Shown: positions 8,549 to 16,888 of the stretch, piece after piece
Position numbering within the stretch: position 1 is the first letter of the stretch
Layout of the letters: the number at the start of each line of letters is the position of its first letter
Assembly (NCBI RefSeq): GCF_013343215.1
Contig: NZ_CP039144.1
Span: 124,001-188,000, forward strand
DNA from: Acinetobacter sp. 10FS3-1
GTDB lineage: Bacteria; Pseudomonadota; Gammaproteobacteria; Pseudomonadales; Moraxellaceae
Direction: 5' to 3'
Length of the DNA stretch: 64,000 bases
The notes under the pieces: generated by a model
Told to the model about the DNA's origin: nothing
The model's input: only the letters and a program-made list of their open reading frames with translations
Databases searched by the model: none
Program-made: the position numbers and the translations under genes

Positions 8549-8651
8549 TTGACTTATGCCATGTTTTATAAGATAATGAATGACATAAGGAGCAGAAAGC
8601 TCAAGCAGATAAGCCACTGTAGTAAAGGTTTAAAATAAGGGTATAAGAATC
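8549..8651 (+). promoter_or_regulatory. Conserved promoter plus pseudoknot leader (copy 3)
   Basis: -35 TTGACT 8549-8554, -10 GATAAT 8572-8577. S1 here is CAG/CTG, a compensated change from CGG/CCG. S2 AAGCC/GGTTT keeps pairing through a G-U. H1 GAGC/GCTC. Confidence 0.8.
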
Positions 8652-9239
8652 ATGTCATGGGTTACAGTTACACCATCAAAAGTTCAAAAAATTTCACTTC
8701 GTATTCTTCGCGCCGAGTGGTACACCATCCCGGAACTTGTGGCTGATGTTAAAGAGCAAATGCCTGAGGTTGAAGAGCAACTTCAAGAGATCATCCATAA
8801 CTTATGTGGTGGTACTAATGGCGACCAAATGAATGCAGCCATGCTCATGCCAATGGTGGCCACAAACAATGAAGAATCGGTGCTATCTCTGTTGCCAGAA
8901 AAAGCGCAGCGCATTATTAGATCGCTGCTGATCAAAGAGATTCAGCGTGAAAGCCGTCAATCTATTGAATGCGATTTTTCAGTACCAGTAGACTTCACCC
9001 TCGATGACCTGAAAAAACTTGTCTCTAACGAAATCCATTACAGCGAAACAGTGAGCATCTATGACTATGTGTATGCCCCAGTGTTTACGAACATTCATGG
9101 CGGTGGCTACAATGTTGTGGTTTTTGTTGCGGTCAACCACAAGCAGACAGATCAGCGCATCTTCAATCTGATCAATGAGAACAGTCGAAATATCGTGAAT
9201 AGCCTGAATCAGATCAGCCTTTCAATCTGGGAACGCTAA
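8652..9239 (+). CDS. Hypothetical protein behind leader copy 3, 195 aa
   Basis: Start ATG 8652 after AAGGGTATAAGAATC. Soluble protein with a helical acidic N-terminal half and a beta-rich C-terminal part (YVYAPVFTNIHGGGYNVVVFVAV). No domain recognised. Ended by the terminator at 9260. Confidence 0.75.
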   Translation: MSWVTVTPSKVQKISLRILRAEWYTIPELVADVKEQMPEVEEQLQEIIHNLCGGTNGDQMNAAMLMPMVATNNEESVLSLLPEKAQRIIRSLLIKEIQRESRQSIECDFSVPVDFTLDDLKKLVSNEIHYSETVSIYDYVYAPVFTNIHGGGYNVVVFVAVNHKQTDQRIFNLINENSRNIVNSLNQISLSIWER

Positions 9240-9259
9240 TACATCATTAGTTGTTGAAA

Positions 9260-9291
9260 CCCCTACCGGACTTCGGCTAGGGGCTTTTTTT
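9260..9291 (+). terminator. Rho-independent terminator
   Basis: CCCCTA / TAGGGG stem with inner CCG/CGG pairs and a T-run. Confidence 0.8.
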
Positions 9292-9308
9292 GCTGCACCT
9301 GGGAATCA

Positions 9309-9342
9309 GGTAGGCGTTAGGATTTTTAAGTAAAAAAATATG
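9309..9342 (+). repeat. T/A-tract repeat, copy a
   Basis: GGTAGGCGTTAGGATTTTT, then AAGTAAAAAAATATG. First of 20 copies, all on the + strand, consensus GGTAGGCGTTAG(A/G), T6, a short AT linker, A7, TG. It is usually preceded by CCTGG..CCAGG, as here (CCTGGGAATCAGG). It normally lies between a terminator and the next promoter. Function unknown; protein-binding site, curved DNA or recombination border are possibilities. Confidence 0.7.
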
Positions 9343-9370
9343 CTCTGTTTTTTTAAACAATTGATTAATG

Positions 9371-9471
9371 TTGACTTATGCCATGTTTTAAGGCCATAAT
9401 TCAATCATACCGAGCAGAAAGCTCAAACGGAAAAGTCACCGTATCAAAGACTTAAACTAAGGGTAAAAATT
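9371..9471 (+). promoter_or_regulatory. Conserved promoter plus pseudoknot leader (copy 4)
   Basis: -35 TTGACT 9371-9376, -10 CATAAT 9395-9400. S2 is AAGTC/GACTT, a two-sided change from AAGCC/GGCTT. S1 CGG/CCG, H1 GAGC/GCTC. Confidence 0.85.
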
Positions 9472-9981
9472 ATGAAAATCGAATCAGCTATCAAACTACA
9501 CACCAACCAATCAGCAGTAAGTATTCTTCTTGATTCATTGCCGATCAACCATAGCCACGAACAAGTAGGCACACTTCTGGTACTGGCGGTGGCTGACAGC
9601 ATTCACAGCACCTCAACTGATCACTTACGCTTCATCATTAACGTAGAAGCCAACTCAGAGCTTGATGAAGAGCGTTTTACTGTTGACAGCACCTTAGACG
9701 TAGACTTGGCTAAATTCGACGATCTGGACGCATTGAAGAAGCATATCAAGATCAATCTTCAAGCCGACCTAATCTCAACAGCAATCAGCCTTGAGGTTGT
9801 GAGCGACGAAGTGATTGAAGCGTTTGATGACTGGAACCAAAGCCAAGCATCTGAGCCTTTCGATTTTGAAGCACCAGATGGCTTCAACATCATCGACTAT
9901 GCAGTTGATGTGGCTGACCAAATCTCAAAAGTGATTGAAAAGTATTTCTTATTGAGCATGAAAGAACGAGCTGCTGTTTAA
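9472..9981 (+). CDS. Acidic hypothetical protein behind leader copy 4, 169 aa
   Basis: ATG 9472 follows AAGGGTAAAAATT. Strongly acidic protein rich in D and E with alternating strands and helices. The acidity would suit a DNA mimic or an inhibitor of a DNA-binding protein, but that is only inference. No domain recognised. Confidence 0.75.
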   Translation: MKIESAIKLHTNQSAVSILLDSLPINHSHEQVGTLLVLAVADSIHSTSTDHLRFIINVEANSELDEERFTVDSTLDVDLAKFDDLDALKKHIKINLQADLISTAISLEVVSDEVIEAFDDWNQSQASEPFDFEAPDGFNIIDYAVDVADQISKVIEKYFLLSMKERAAV

Positions 9982-10017
9982 TCTGGTAGCGGGGATAACC
10001 CCCGCTCTATTCCTGAA

Positions 10018-10047
10018 TGACCTCCGCTAACGCGGGGGTCATTTTTT
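10018..10047 (+). terminator. Rho-independent terminator
   Basis: GACCTCCGC / GCGGGGGTC stem, then seven T. Confidence 0.8.
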
Positions 10048-10063
10048 TGGAGCCGTTGAACAT

Positions 10064-10096
10064 GGTATGCGTTAGATTTTTTAATAGAAAAAAATG
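10064..10096 (+). repeat. T/A-tract repeat, copy b
   Basis: GGTATGCGTTAGATTTTTT, then AATAGAAAAAAATG; one change in the GGCG core. Between the terminator at 10018 and the promoter at 10159. Confidence 0.7.
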
Positions 10097-10158
10097 CTTT
10101 GAAAATTTAAGGTTAGGACTGAAAGCTCTGCCAGTTAAGGCATACAAACCTCACAACA

Positions 10159-10252
10159 TTGACCTATGCCATGTTTTATAGGTATAATTGATAGCATCAG
10201 AGCCGCTTGCTCAACCGGACAGTCACCGGATTAAAGGCTAAGGATTCCAGTT
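10159..10252 (+). promoter_or_regulatory. Conserved promoter plus pseudoknot leader (copy 5)
   Basis: -35 TTGACC 10159-10164, -10 TATAAT 10183-10188. H1 GAGC-cgctt-GCTC, S1 extended to CCGG/CCGG, S2 AGTC/GGCT with one G-U. Confidence 0.75.
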
Positions 10253-11329
10253 ATGAAAAATGCAGAACTTTACTTTCACATTGAACACCTCGCAAAAAAT
10301 TCAATCCTTCCCGAAATCGAAAAACGCCAAGACGCTGCGCGTAAAGTGAATGTATCACCTCACCACACAATTCAACTTGCACAGCTTGAAACACACCCTG
10401 AATCCGGTGTAATTGAGGTTCAACTAGAAATCACTGCTTTAGATCATGTGAGTAATTATGTGCTTCAAAAAGCATTCAATTCGATTGTTGAAGATATTAA
10501 ATTTGATGACTTATTGCCGGAGCAGCTTAAAGCGTTCCAGTTCGACCCAAGCTCTCTTTATTGCCACAGTTCTAAACTGGATGAAATGTGCAAAGAAGCA
10601 CAACGTCATCAAGAATATGACCAATATGAAGTATGGGTCAGCTACAAACATAGTTTACTTTATAAACTGCCACCTACAGCCGAGAAAGACCTACTGAAAG
10701 TTATCAAGGCTGACCTTCAAGCAAGAAAGAAGATGGCTGCCAAAGAAAAAAATACATTTTCAGAAATAACCTCGATCAATTTTAAATTTGAGCATCACGG
10801 CAAAGTTCACCATTGTTCTTTAAACCCCCTCACGCAAAAACTTGGCTTTGCCAATAGCTATGATGAAAATGGCAATAAACTGGCAGCACATAATTTGACA
10901 TGGCATTCGTGGCGCACACCTACAGTAGATTTGAGCGAATTATTTAAAGGCATTCACACGAATACTGCACTTAAAGCGGTTTTAAAGAGCCACCTTGTTA
11001 AAGGGGCTAAAATTACTGCGCTGACCACTACGCGCTTTAAATTTACCGATTATTACTCATTTTATCGCTCATACAAGCTAATCAGGTTGTATGCCAATAT
11101 CGGTGACTATCACAACCCTGTACTTGCTATTGTTGATATCCATAAATCAGGTGAGATTGTGATTTTGAATGAACGTGGCGTAGATATCACCACCACAGAC
11201 GACAGAGCTAAGAGCATAGTTAATCAGCTCCAAGCTGTGCATAAGGAACTGTTCTGCTCTAACAAACACTATGCGAAGAGCATACTGACATTCCACCATC
11301 TTTCGGTTTACCACAGGGTTTTTTCATAA
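10253..11329 (+). CDS. Hypothetical protein behind leader copy 5, 358 aa
   Basis: ATG 10253 follows the leader. Soluble, mildly basic protein with no known motif. Its C-terminal third (VKGAKITALTT, then KLIRLYANIGDYHNPVLAIVDI) shows faint pattern similarity to the C-terminal third of the 30292 protein (VEGTKINWVKT, then KMTFIGSLMGRDMIVEI), so the two may be distant paralogs. Followed by a hairpin at 11367 and another module. Confidence 0.75.
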   Translation: MKNAELYFHIEHLAKNSILPEIEKRQDAARKVNVSPHHTIQLAQLETHPESGVIEVQLEITALDHVSNYVLQKAFNSIVEDIKFDDLLPEQLKAFQFDPSSLYCHSSKLDEMCKEAQRHQEYDQYEVWVSYKHSLLYKLPPTAEKDLLKVIKADLQARKKMAAKEKNTFSEITSINFKFEHHGKVHHCSLNPLTQKLGFANSYDENGNKLAAHNLTWHSWRTPTVDLSELFKGIHTNTALKAVLKSHLVKGAKITALTTTRFKFTDYYSFYRSYKLIRLYANIGDYHNPVLAIVDIHKSGEIVILNERGVDITTTDDRAKSIVNQLQAVHKELFCSNKHYAKSILTFHHLSVYHRVFS

Positions 11330-11366
11330 GCCCTGTCAGATCGGTTGAGCAAAGTACCAGTAGCAT

Positions 11367-11394
11367 AAGGAGGAAAGCATAGTCTTTCCTCCTT
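11367..11394 (+). terminator. Hairpin, possible terminator
   Basis: Perfect stem AAGGAGGAAAG / CTTTCCTCCTT but with only a very short T-run after it. Confidence 0.5.
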
Positions 11395-11412
11395 TGCCAT
11401 GCCTGTGAAAAT

Positions 11413-11446
11413 GGTAAGCGTTAGATTTTCTAATATAAAAAAATAG
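11413..11446 (+). repeat. T/A-tract repeat, copy c
   Basis: GGTAAGCGTTAGATTTTCT, then AATATAAAAAAATAG; the final TG is altered. Before the promoter at 11503. Confidence 0.65.
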
Positions 11447-11502
11447 AATGATATTTTTTGACAGGCAAAAAAAGAGCATAGATAATACACCCTCTCCAAA
11501 CA

Positions 11503-11603
11503 TTGACTTACGCCATGTTTTAAGAGATAATTAATTGCATGAAGAGCAGCTTGCTCAACCGGAAAGTCACCGGATTAAAGGCTTAGAGATAGGGTTTATA
11601 AAA
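11503..11603 (+). promoter_or_regulatory. Conserved promoter plus pseudoknot leader (copy 6)
   Basis: -35 TTGACT 11503-11508 (spacer TACGCC instead of TATGCC), -10 GATAAT 11526-11531. H1 GAGCA/TGCTC, S1 CCGG/CCGG, S2 AAGTC/GGCTT with one G-U. Confidence 0.75.
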
Positions 11604-11930
11604 ATGAATATTCAAGCACAACACCAAGATTTTTTAACTGCACACGGCTTGTTTGTCTTAGATCAGTTGCCTGATGACATTCAGCAAATAGCCATTCAGA
11701 ACGTAATGGATGCGGAGCATAAAGGGTTCATTCAAGACATTGCCAATGCTCGTGCAGCGATCAAGAAGGACTTGCATGCGTGTATCAATAACAGCCATTT
11801 CATCAGAGAGCTGCATAGCAATCGTAGTAAACTGAAATGCCCTAAGTACCGCCGAAGCTTCGTACTGAACAATCTGTGCGAGTTTAGAGCTGATGGCACG
11901 TATTACACTTATGCTGATATTGAATTTTAA
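11604..11930 (+). CDS. Small hypothetical protein behind leader copy 6, 108 aa
   Basis: ATG 11604 (MNIQAQHQDF) is fixed by the leader; the frame is open back to 11535, but those codons lie within hairpin H1 and the pseudoknot. Helical, basic C-terminal region (RSKLKCPKYRRSF). Function unknown. It is the last + strand gene before the CRISPR array. Confidence 0.7.
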   Translation: MNIQAQHQDFLTAHGLFVLDQLPDDIQQIAIQNVMDAEHKGFIQDIANARAAIKKDLHACINNSHFIRELHSNRSKLKCPKYRRSFVLNNLCEFRADGTYYTYADIEF

Positions 11931-11973
11931 CTAGCTTGGGGCCGTTATGGACCCTTTTTAATACCTGTAACCA

Positions 11974-12007
11974 GGTAAGCGTAAGATTTTTTTCAGTAGA
12001 AAAAATG
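11974..12007 (+). repeat. T/A-tract repeat, copy d, abutting the CRISPR array
   Basis: GGTAAGCGTAAGATTTTTTT, then CAGTAGAAAAAATG. It ends two bases before the degenerate terminal CRISPR repeat, with no promoter after it. The array and cas genes look inserted between this copy and copy e at 20144. Confidence 0.65.
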
Positions 12008-12009
12008 AT

Positions 12010-12874
12010 TGAATAAACTACCTGTTCGGCAGTGAATGAAGTAACAGTCAACTTGTTTTACAAATTTCTAAGCTACCTATACGGCAGTGAACCCAAGCTT
12101 CAAAACTTTTCCATAACTTTTGACTTTCAAAGCTACCTATACGGCAGTGAACTCTTGCTAATTTAATTTGTTCGGCTGGCCCCTTTTCTAAGCTACCTAT
12201 ACGGCAGTGAACTGGCCCAGGTTAAGTATGTGTACCAGGCAAAATTTCTAAGCTACCTATACGGCAGTGAACCAAGTAAAACAAATTGCTGTCCACCAAG
12301 CATAATTTCTAAGCTACCTATACGGCAGTGAACATGCAATCCGTTTGTATGAATTAATAATTGCATTTTCTAAGCTACCTATACGGCAGTGAACAGACAA
12401 AAGGGGGTGACGTTGCAGAAAGGGGGTTTCTAAGCTACCTATACGGCAGTGAACCTAGTGCTATTTTCCTTTCTGCTTTTTCTGCTTTTCTAAGCTACCT
12501 ATACGGCAGTGAACTTAATAAAAGAAAAGCTTTTAAATGCTTTTAATTTCTAAGCTACCTATACGGCAGTGAACTCGTCAAACGGAACGATATAAACAAT
12601 CATATGTTTCTAAGCTACCTATACGGCAGTGAACTTGCAGTAATTGAAAAGCATGTTTGTTCATCCTTTCTAAGCTACCTATACGGCAGTGAACTCCCAA
12701 TCATCAAACAGCCATCAAATTTTCATTTTCTAAGCTACCTATACGGCAGTGAACTGCGCGCAGAAGCCCTCAAATTGCATGTTTCGTTTCTAAGCTACCT
12801 ATACGGCAGTGAACTTGAATATTACTTAAAAAATCTACGTTTAGTCTTTCTAAGCTACCTATACGGCAGTGAAC
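12010..12874 (-). CRISPR. Type I-F CRISPR array, 15 repeats and 14 spacers
   Basis: Read on the - strand, the 28-bp repeat starts GTTCACTGCCGTATAGG and ends TAGCTTAGAAA; CTGCC and GGTAG form the Cas6f hairpin. Repeats begin at 12010, 12065, 12125, 12185, 12245, 12306, 12367 and then every 60 bases to 12847. Spacers are 32 bases, except two of 33 and a 27-base one at the left end. The left-most repeat (12010-12037) is degenerate and the one at 12125 has one change, so the left is the old, leader-distal end. The leader lies to the right (12875-13004), directly after cas6f, so genes and array are read in the same direction. No spacer was seen to match elsewhere in this window. Confidence 0.95.
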
Positions 12875-13004
12875 TGTGAAAATATAACGAAAACACCATT
12901 AATAATAAAGGGTTAAGAATCAGATAACAAAACTACCCAATTTTTAACCCCTTATTATAAGGTGTTGTATTAACTAAGTTTTTAAAGAGTGGATTTTTAT
13001 ATGG
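12875..13004 (-). promoter_or_regulatory. CRISPR leader region with long inverted repeat
   Basis: AT-rich 130 bases between the cas6f stop and the first repeat. Contains an imperfect inverted repeat of about 24 bp (12892-12916 and 12944-12966, arms AACACC..GGGTTAA and TTAACCCC..GGTGTT) around a 27-base loop. On the - strand the second arm is followed by TTTTC, so it could be a weak terminator or attenuator between cas6f and the array, or a protein site. Confidence 0.5.
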
Positions 13005-13610
13005 TTAAAATTCTGGAAGTGCTGATTCCGAACTTAAACCATAGGTAGAAAAAACGAAGTTCTCATTTTTATCTACCAGTTTTTTTTCAATATGAAGCGT
13101 GAATCCGTGACGCTGACCCTCTAATTCAGTCGGAGTGCTGTAACTTTCGAGCTGAACATACGGTAAGTCAGTTAATGTCGTCGAAGCTAAAGAAGATTCT
13201 CCTTTATTTCTTGCATTAGCTCGCCGTTGTAAACGTGCAATATAAGATTGGTTAAACGTCTGCTTTCTACCATAACAAGCGTAGCCCTTAATTTCTGCCG
13301 GTACGCTTTTAATCGACGTAATATGCACATAATCCCCATCAACCAGGTTTTTCAACCATTGGTCAATATTCAGATCACGTAGTTCACGTTCAGATCGCGC
13401 AATCAGACGTAATTTATTCCCAAGCCATTTCTTTCCTTTCGGGGTGCTACCATCGTAAACATAACCGGGAAATGAAACGCCGATATGTACGCCCCCTTCT
13501 CGCTCTTTGGATTCAACCAGGGCAAGATGCAGTTTTTTATACAACTTGGACCAGATTGCGAAGCTAGGTACTTCGCATTGGTCAATCAAGGTGATTTGTT
13601 GGTAAAACAT
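13005..13610 (-). CDS. cas6f: Cas6f (Csy4) CRISPR RNA endonuclease, 201 aa
   Basis: Cuts pre-crRNA at the base of the repeat hairpin and stays bound to it in the Csy complex. The catalytic-type His 28 (KKLHLALVE) sits where His 29 lies in the Pseudomonas enzyme. The family marks IGVSFPGY, an Arg-rich helix (IARLQRRANARNKGE) and a C-terminal HGFTLHIEK strand are present. Length is typical (about 185-205 aa). It is the last cas gene, one base pair of overlap or less from csy3, and precedes the leader. Confidence 0.95.
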   Translation of the reverse strand: MFYQQITLIDQCEVPSFAIWSKLYKKLHLALVESKEREGGVHIGVSFPGYVYDGSTPKGKKWLGNKLRLIARSERELRDLNIDQWLKNLVDGDYVHITSIKSVPAEIKGYACYGRKQTFNQSYIARLQRRANARNKGESSLASTTLTDLPYVQLESYSTPTELEGQRHGFTLHIEKKLVDKNENFVFSTYGLSSESALPEF

Positions 13611-14644
13611 TAGGCATCCTTTCCTTGTCCAAATACACCACCACGAATTAGGACCGCCATAACATAATGCTTCTGTTCTGCGGATTCTAATTCCCCACCT
13701 ACGGCGAACTTATCAAACAAGGTGTAGAAGTCTTGCTTGTGCTGCGGGGTACGCATTACTAGGTTGAAGTTGGTTACAGTACCGTATGGTTCCACAGCGA
13801 TAGCCATGTTCTTTTCAGTAAAAGTTGGATACCAAGTATCAATTGTACGGATTGCATTACTGATCTTTTGAGAATGCAGCGCAGCAGTACCATCAGTTTC
13901 ATACAGGATTTTGCTTTTCTCAAACTTCGAGCTGTCTTTATTCAGTACCAGTTCTTCACTAGGGAATACAGGCTGACCTTTACCAATCAAAGCATAGGTA
14001 TCAATCGTCAATAGAGTGCTTTCTGTTTCGCTGCTTAATGCTTTTTCAATTGCTACGATCAGTGGTTCCAGTTCTGGATAATCCTTACTAAAGTCATGCT
14101 GATCATACGCAAAACCATTGAATTTCAGTGGCTCACCATCATTGATTTTCACCTGAACTTCAATTTGTTCTGCATTAAAACGGTTGCGCCAGAGGAAACG
14201 ACCACTTGCAATATTTTGAGCATAGCGTTTAGCCAGTTCTCTAAAGCCGTACTCTTCAATGTATTGCTTAACAGCTTCTTGGTAGGTCTGTTGGAAAGCT
14301 TCACTGTTACATGAAGACGGCTGTTCTACGCCATTTAACACCTTTAACGTGAATGACACTTTCAAGGTGTCTTGTTCTTTACCAAGTGTGCACGTATCAA
14401 CTGTTTGTAAATTGGCTTTTTGCGCATCAGCTTCAAATTTTGCCTGGTTGTATTTTCCTTTTTGGCGGTTCGCAATCACACCACGCACAGAGATTTCACT
14501 CAAAGGCAGCAGTGCTTCAATTGCGCGATCATTCCAGTTGGTTCCATAGAAATAACCAGCAGACGACACTAATTTACGCTCGAATGACAACACACTTGCC
14601 ACTTTAACTGCTTCTTTTTGGTTTACTTCTTTAGCTTTAGCCAT
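13610..14644 (-). CDS. csy3: Csy3 (Cas7f) crRNA backbone protein, 344 aa
   Basis: Forms the six-copy backbone of the I-F surveillance complex along the crRNA. The N-terminus (VLSFERKLVSSAGYFYGTNW), the middle block GRFLWRNRF and the ending VLIRGGVFGQG are typical of the family, as is the length. The start has GGAAAT nearby, and the stop touches the cas6f start, indicating translational coupling. Confidence 0.95.
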   Translation of the reverse strand: MAKAKEVNQKEAVKVASVLSFERKLVSSAGYFYGTNWNDRAIEALLPLSEISVRGVIANRQKGKYNQAKFEADAQKANLQTVDTCTLGKEQDTLKVSFTLKVLNGVEQPSSCNSEAFQQTYQEAVKQYIEEYGFRELAKRYAQNIASGRFLWRNRFNAEQIEVQVKINDGEPLKFNGFAYDQHDFSKDYPELEPLIVAIEKALSSETESTLLTIDTYALIGKGQPVFPSEELVLNKDSSKFEKSKILYETDGTAALHSQKISNAIRTIDTWYPTFTEKNMAIAVEPYGTVTNFNLVMRTPQHKQDFYTLFDKFAVGGELESAEQKHYVMAVLIRGGVFGQGKDA

Positions 14645-14676
14645 TTCTAATTTCCTTCAATTCAATTGGTTTTAAA

Positions 14677-15618
14677 TTAGTTGTTGAGACAGAGATATAG
14701 GTCGTTTGCCTGATCAATGTCATATCTCCATAACATTTGATCTAAGCTTTCGATTCTGAAAGGCATAACAAACTCGCCTAAAGTCACTAAGCTTTCAGCA
14801 AATCGGTGTTCGGTATTTTGATCACGCTGTTTAAGTGCTTTTCCTAATGGAGAAATACCTTTAAATCCAACGGCGATAGGTATAATCCAACCTGGCTGTT
14901 TAGTGGTGTAGGTCCAGACGACTTTTCGCTCTTTGGCTTTGGTTTCGTCGTTTTCACCCCTTTCAGCCTGAGGTTCTTGATCTTTTTGGGTTTCCACATA
15001 CCTAGCCTGGCTGATGACTTTAAGCGGGTCTAATACCGCATCCAAAGCATCCATACCGCTATTCATGTTTTGCTCAACCAGATCGCGTCTTTCAATCAGC
15101 ACATGACCCAACATGAGCTTTCTCAAGAGTGGTTTTAACTGCACTTCTTCATCTTCATCCTCGTCAAAATGAATGAATTGAATCTGGTTTAAGCTCTTCA
15201 CGCTCCCAGATGCCAGGTTCATTTTGAATTTCATGATCTTGCCAATATCTTCCAAGAACGATTCGACCTCCTCACCATTGAGGTTGTGGTATTCGATTAA
15301 GAGTGAAACTTCCAGATCACAAGTACCTTCCACCACAAATGAAGCCAATTTGCCGTCCTTATTGACCGGTAATCGCTTACCCTTCAAGTGCGAATTAAAT
15401 TCTCCTTTATCTTTGTAGGAGCGAAGATCAAACGAATGGCAGCTCACGGCACACTTATCCAGGACAATGTTTTCATAGCCCTTCTCACGCAATTTGCGCT
15501 GTAAAGCATGGACGGAACCTAACCATGCTGTCATAGCCGGGAATCCGACCGTAAACGGAGAGCTGATTGCATTTGCGCCCTCGATCACGATGTTCGGAAT
15601 TAAAATAAAACTACGCAT
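14677..15618 (-). CDS. csy2: Csy2 (Cas5f), 313 aa
   Basis: Binds the 5' handle of crRNA together with Csy1. The diagnostic N-terminus (ILIPNIVIEGANAISSPFTV, then GFPAMTAWLGSVHALQRKL) is clear. A charged insert (about residues 215-235, QEPQAERGENDETKAKERK) is variable in the family. Start and stop abut csy1 and lie 32 bases from csy3. Confidence 0.95.
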   Translation of the reverse strand: MRSFILIPNIVIEGANAISSPFTVGFPAMTAWLGSVHALQRKLREKGYENIVLDKCAVSCHSFDLRSYKDKGEFNSHLKGKRLPVNKDGKLASFVVEGTCDLEVSLLIEYHNLNGEEVESFLEDIGKIMKFKMNLASGSVKSLNQIQFIHFDEDEDEEVQLKPLLRKLMLGHVLIERRDLVEQNMNSGMDALDAVLDPLKVISQARYVETQKDQEPQAERGENDETKAKERKVVWTYTTKQPGWIIPIAVGFKGISPLGKALKQRDQNTEHRFAESLVTLGEFVMPFRIESLDQMLWRYDIDQANDLYLCLNN

Positions 15619-16874
15619 TAGAACACCGCCTTTTCTTTTCGTAATGTCGATTCAACCAGGGCTTTAACCTCGTTATATTCACTAGATTCAAGGAGGAAGG
15701 ATTCTTTAACGCTCTTTTCGTAGCTCTTGATAATCCAGTGTCCTACGGCGTTACTGATTTGGGTTCGCCATGCTTCATCCTTAAATTCCTTATCCTCATA
15801 CTTACAGTCTAGGAATATCTTTTGGTACTTCGGTAGAGCCTGGTATTTTTCATCATCAGTCCATCCTTCCGGCATTTGCTCACTGATAGTCAGGGCTTTA
15901 AATAGAATTTGGTCAATGATGAATTGAATAGTTTTGATAATGCCGTTACGGATACGAATGTTGTTCCAGTTACCCGCCATAAGCTCGTGCCAAGCTGTAA
16001 AACTTTCCTTGAAGTTCATATAAAACAGCGTCTCAAAGAAATCGTTTTTAGGTAATCGTAGGGCACGTTTTTCAATCTTCGGTGGCAGACTTGGTAACAG
16101 GTAAGCCTTACCGTTATTCACGCTATTCGCCACACTGATGTTCTGTGGTTTAGAACCACCGAAAAACACCTCAGTCAATCCAAAGATTTCTTCAATCTTT
16201 TGGTCCGTGAATTTCTTTTCTCTACGCAGTATGCGCAGTTCTTTACTCTTATCACTGAATTTAAGTTCATTAATACGCTTCAATAGTTCTGTTTGGAGCA
16301 CCGAAGAAGTCAGTAACGACAACAGGTGATATTGATTGTCTGAGATCGGGAAATAGACCTGTTTCACCAGTTGGTGTGTCTTGGTTGGTCTGCGGTCACT
16401 CAGCATGCTTTCCAGACGTTCTTTGGCATAGCTGTAATCAATACCTAAACCATTAAAGAAAGACTGAATATCGTTAGTGTCTTGGGTCAGATGCCCTGCC
16501 ACCGTTAAACCATCCGGTAGTTGCAGATAGAGGAAACGGTACACTTCGCTTATTAGGCTATCGTTTCCAGCATTACCGTAAATGTCATAGCTATTCCGGC
16601 AATTGACGTTTGAGGTCGCCATTAAGCCGTTGTTTACAATACTGATACCGACAACCAGATTGGTTGTTTTGGCATCCGGGTGAGTGAATGTGCTGATATG
16701 GGTCGCAGCAGCCGGGCGAGCAGCTTGAAGGGATGTTTCCCACCAGGTCTTTTCACTGTAACGATCTTCGGCTTTCTGAACTAACTCCGGTTTTGGTTCC
16801 TTGCCTAAAGCCTTCTTATTCAGCCAAGCTGATTTTTGCTCTTGCAAAAAACCTTCAAAATGAGGTCTTATCAT
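15618..16874 (-). CDS. csy1: Csy1 (Cas8f) large subunit, 418 aa
   Basis: Large subunit that recognises the PAM and recruits Cas3. Identified by position, length and family-like segments (HISTFTHPDAK, VNCRNSYDIYGNAG, ISVANSVNNGKAYLLPSLPP). Overlaps csy2 by one base. A near-copy of the palindrome (TGTATATACG) lies immediately upstream of its start at 16876. Confidence 0.93.
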   Translation of the reverse strand: MIRPHFEGFLQEQKSAWLNKKALGKEPKPELVQKAEDRYSEKTWWETSLQAARPAAATHISTFTHPDAKTTNLVVGISIVNNGLMATSNVNCRNSYDIYGNAGNDSLISEVYRFLYLQLPDGLTVAGHLTQDTNDIQSFFNGLGIDYSYAKERLESMLSDRRPTKTHQLVKQVYFPISDNQYHLLSLLTSSVLQTELLKRINELKFSDKSKELRILRREKKFTDQKIEEIFGLTEVFFGGSKPQNISVANSVNNGKAYLLPSLPPKIEKRALRLPKNDFFETLFYMNFKESFTAWHELMAGNWNNIRIRNGIIKTIQFIIDQILFKALTISEQMPEGWTDDEKYQALPKYQKIFLDCKYEDKEFKDEAWRTQISNAVGHWIIKSYEKSVKESFLLESSEYNEVKALVESTLRKEKAVF

Positions 16875-16888
16875 TTGTATATACGCCT

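Noticed and set aside
9298..9330. CCTGG..CCAGG stem plus T-run of the T/A repeat as an intrinsic terminator
   Set aside because: The stem is only five pairs and the T-run begins about 11 bases later; independent strong terminators already lie upstream of most copies.
12361..12879. Open frames across the CRISPR array repeating FLSYLYGSEL
   Set aside because: These arise from the 60-bp period of repeats and spacers, not from a protein-coding repeat gene.
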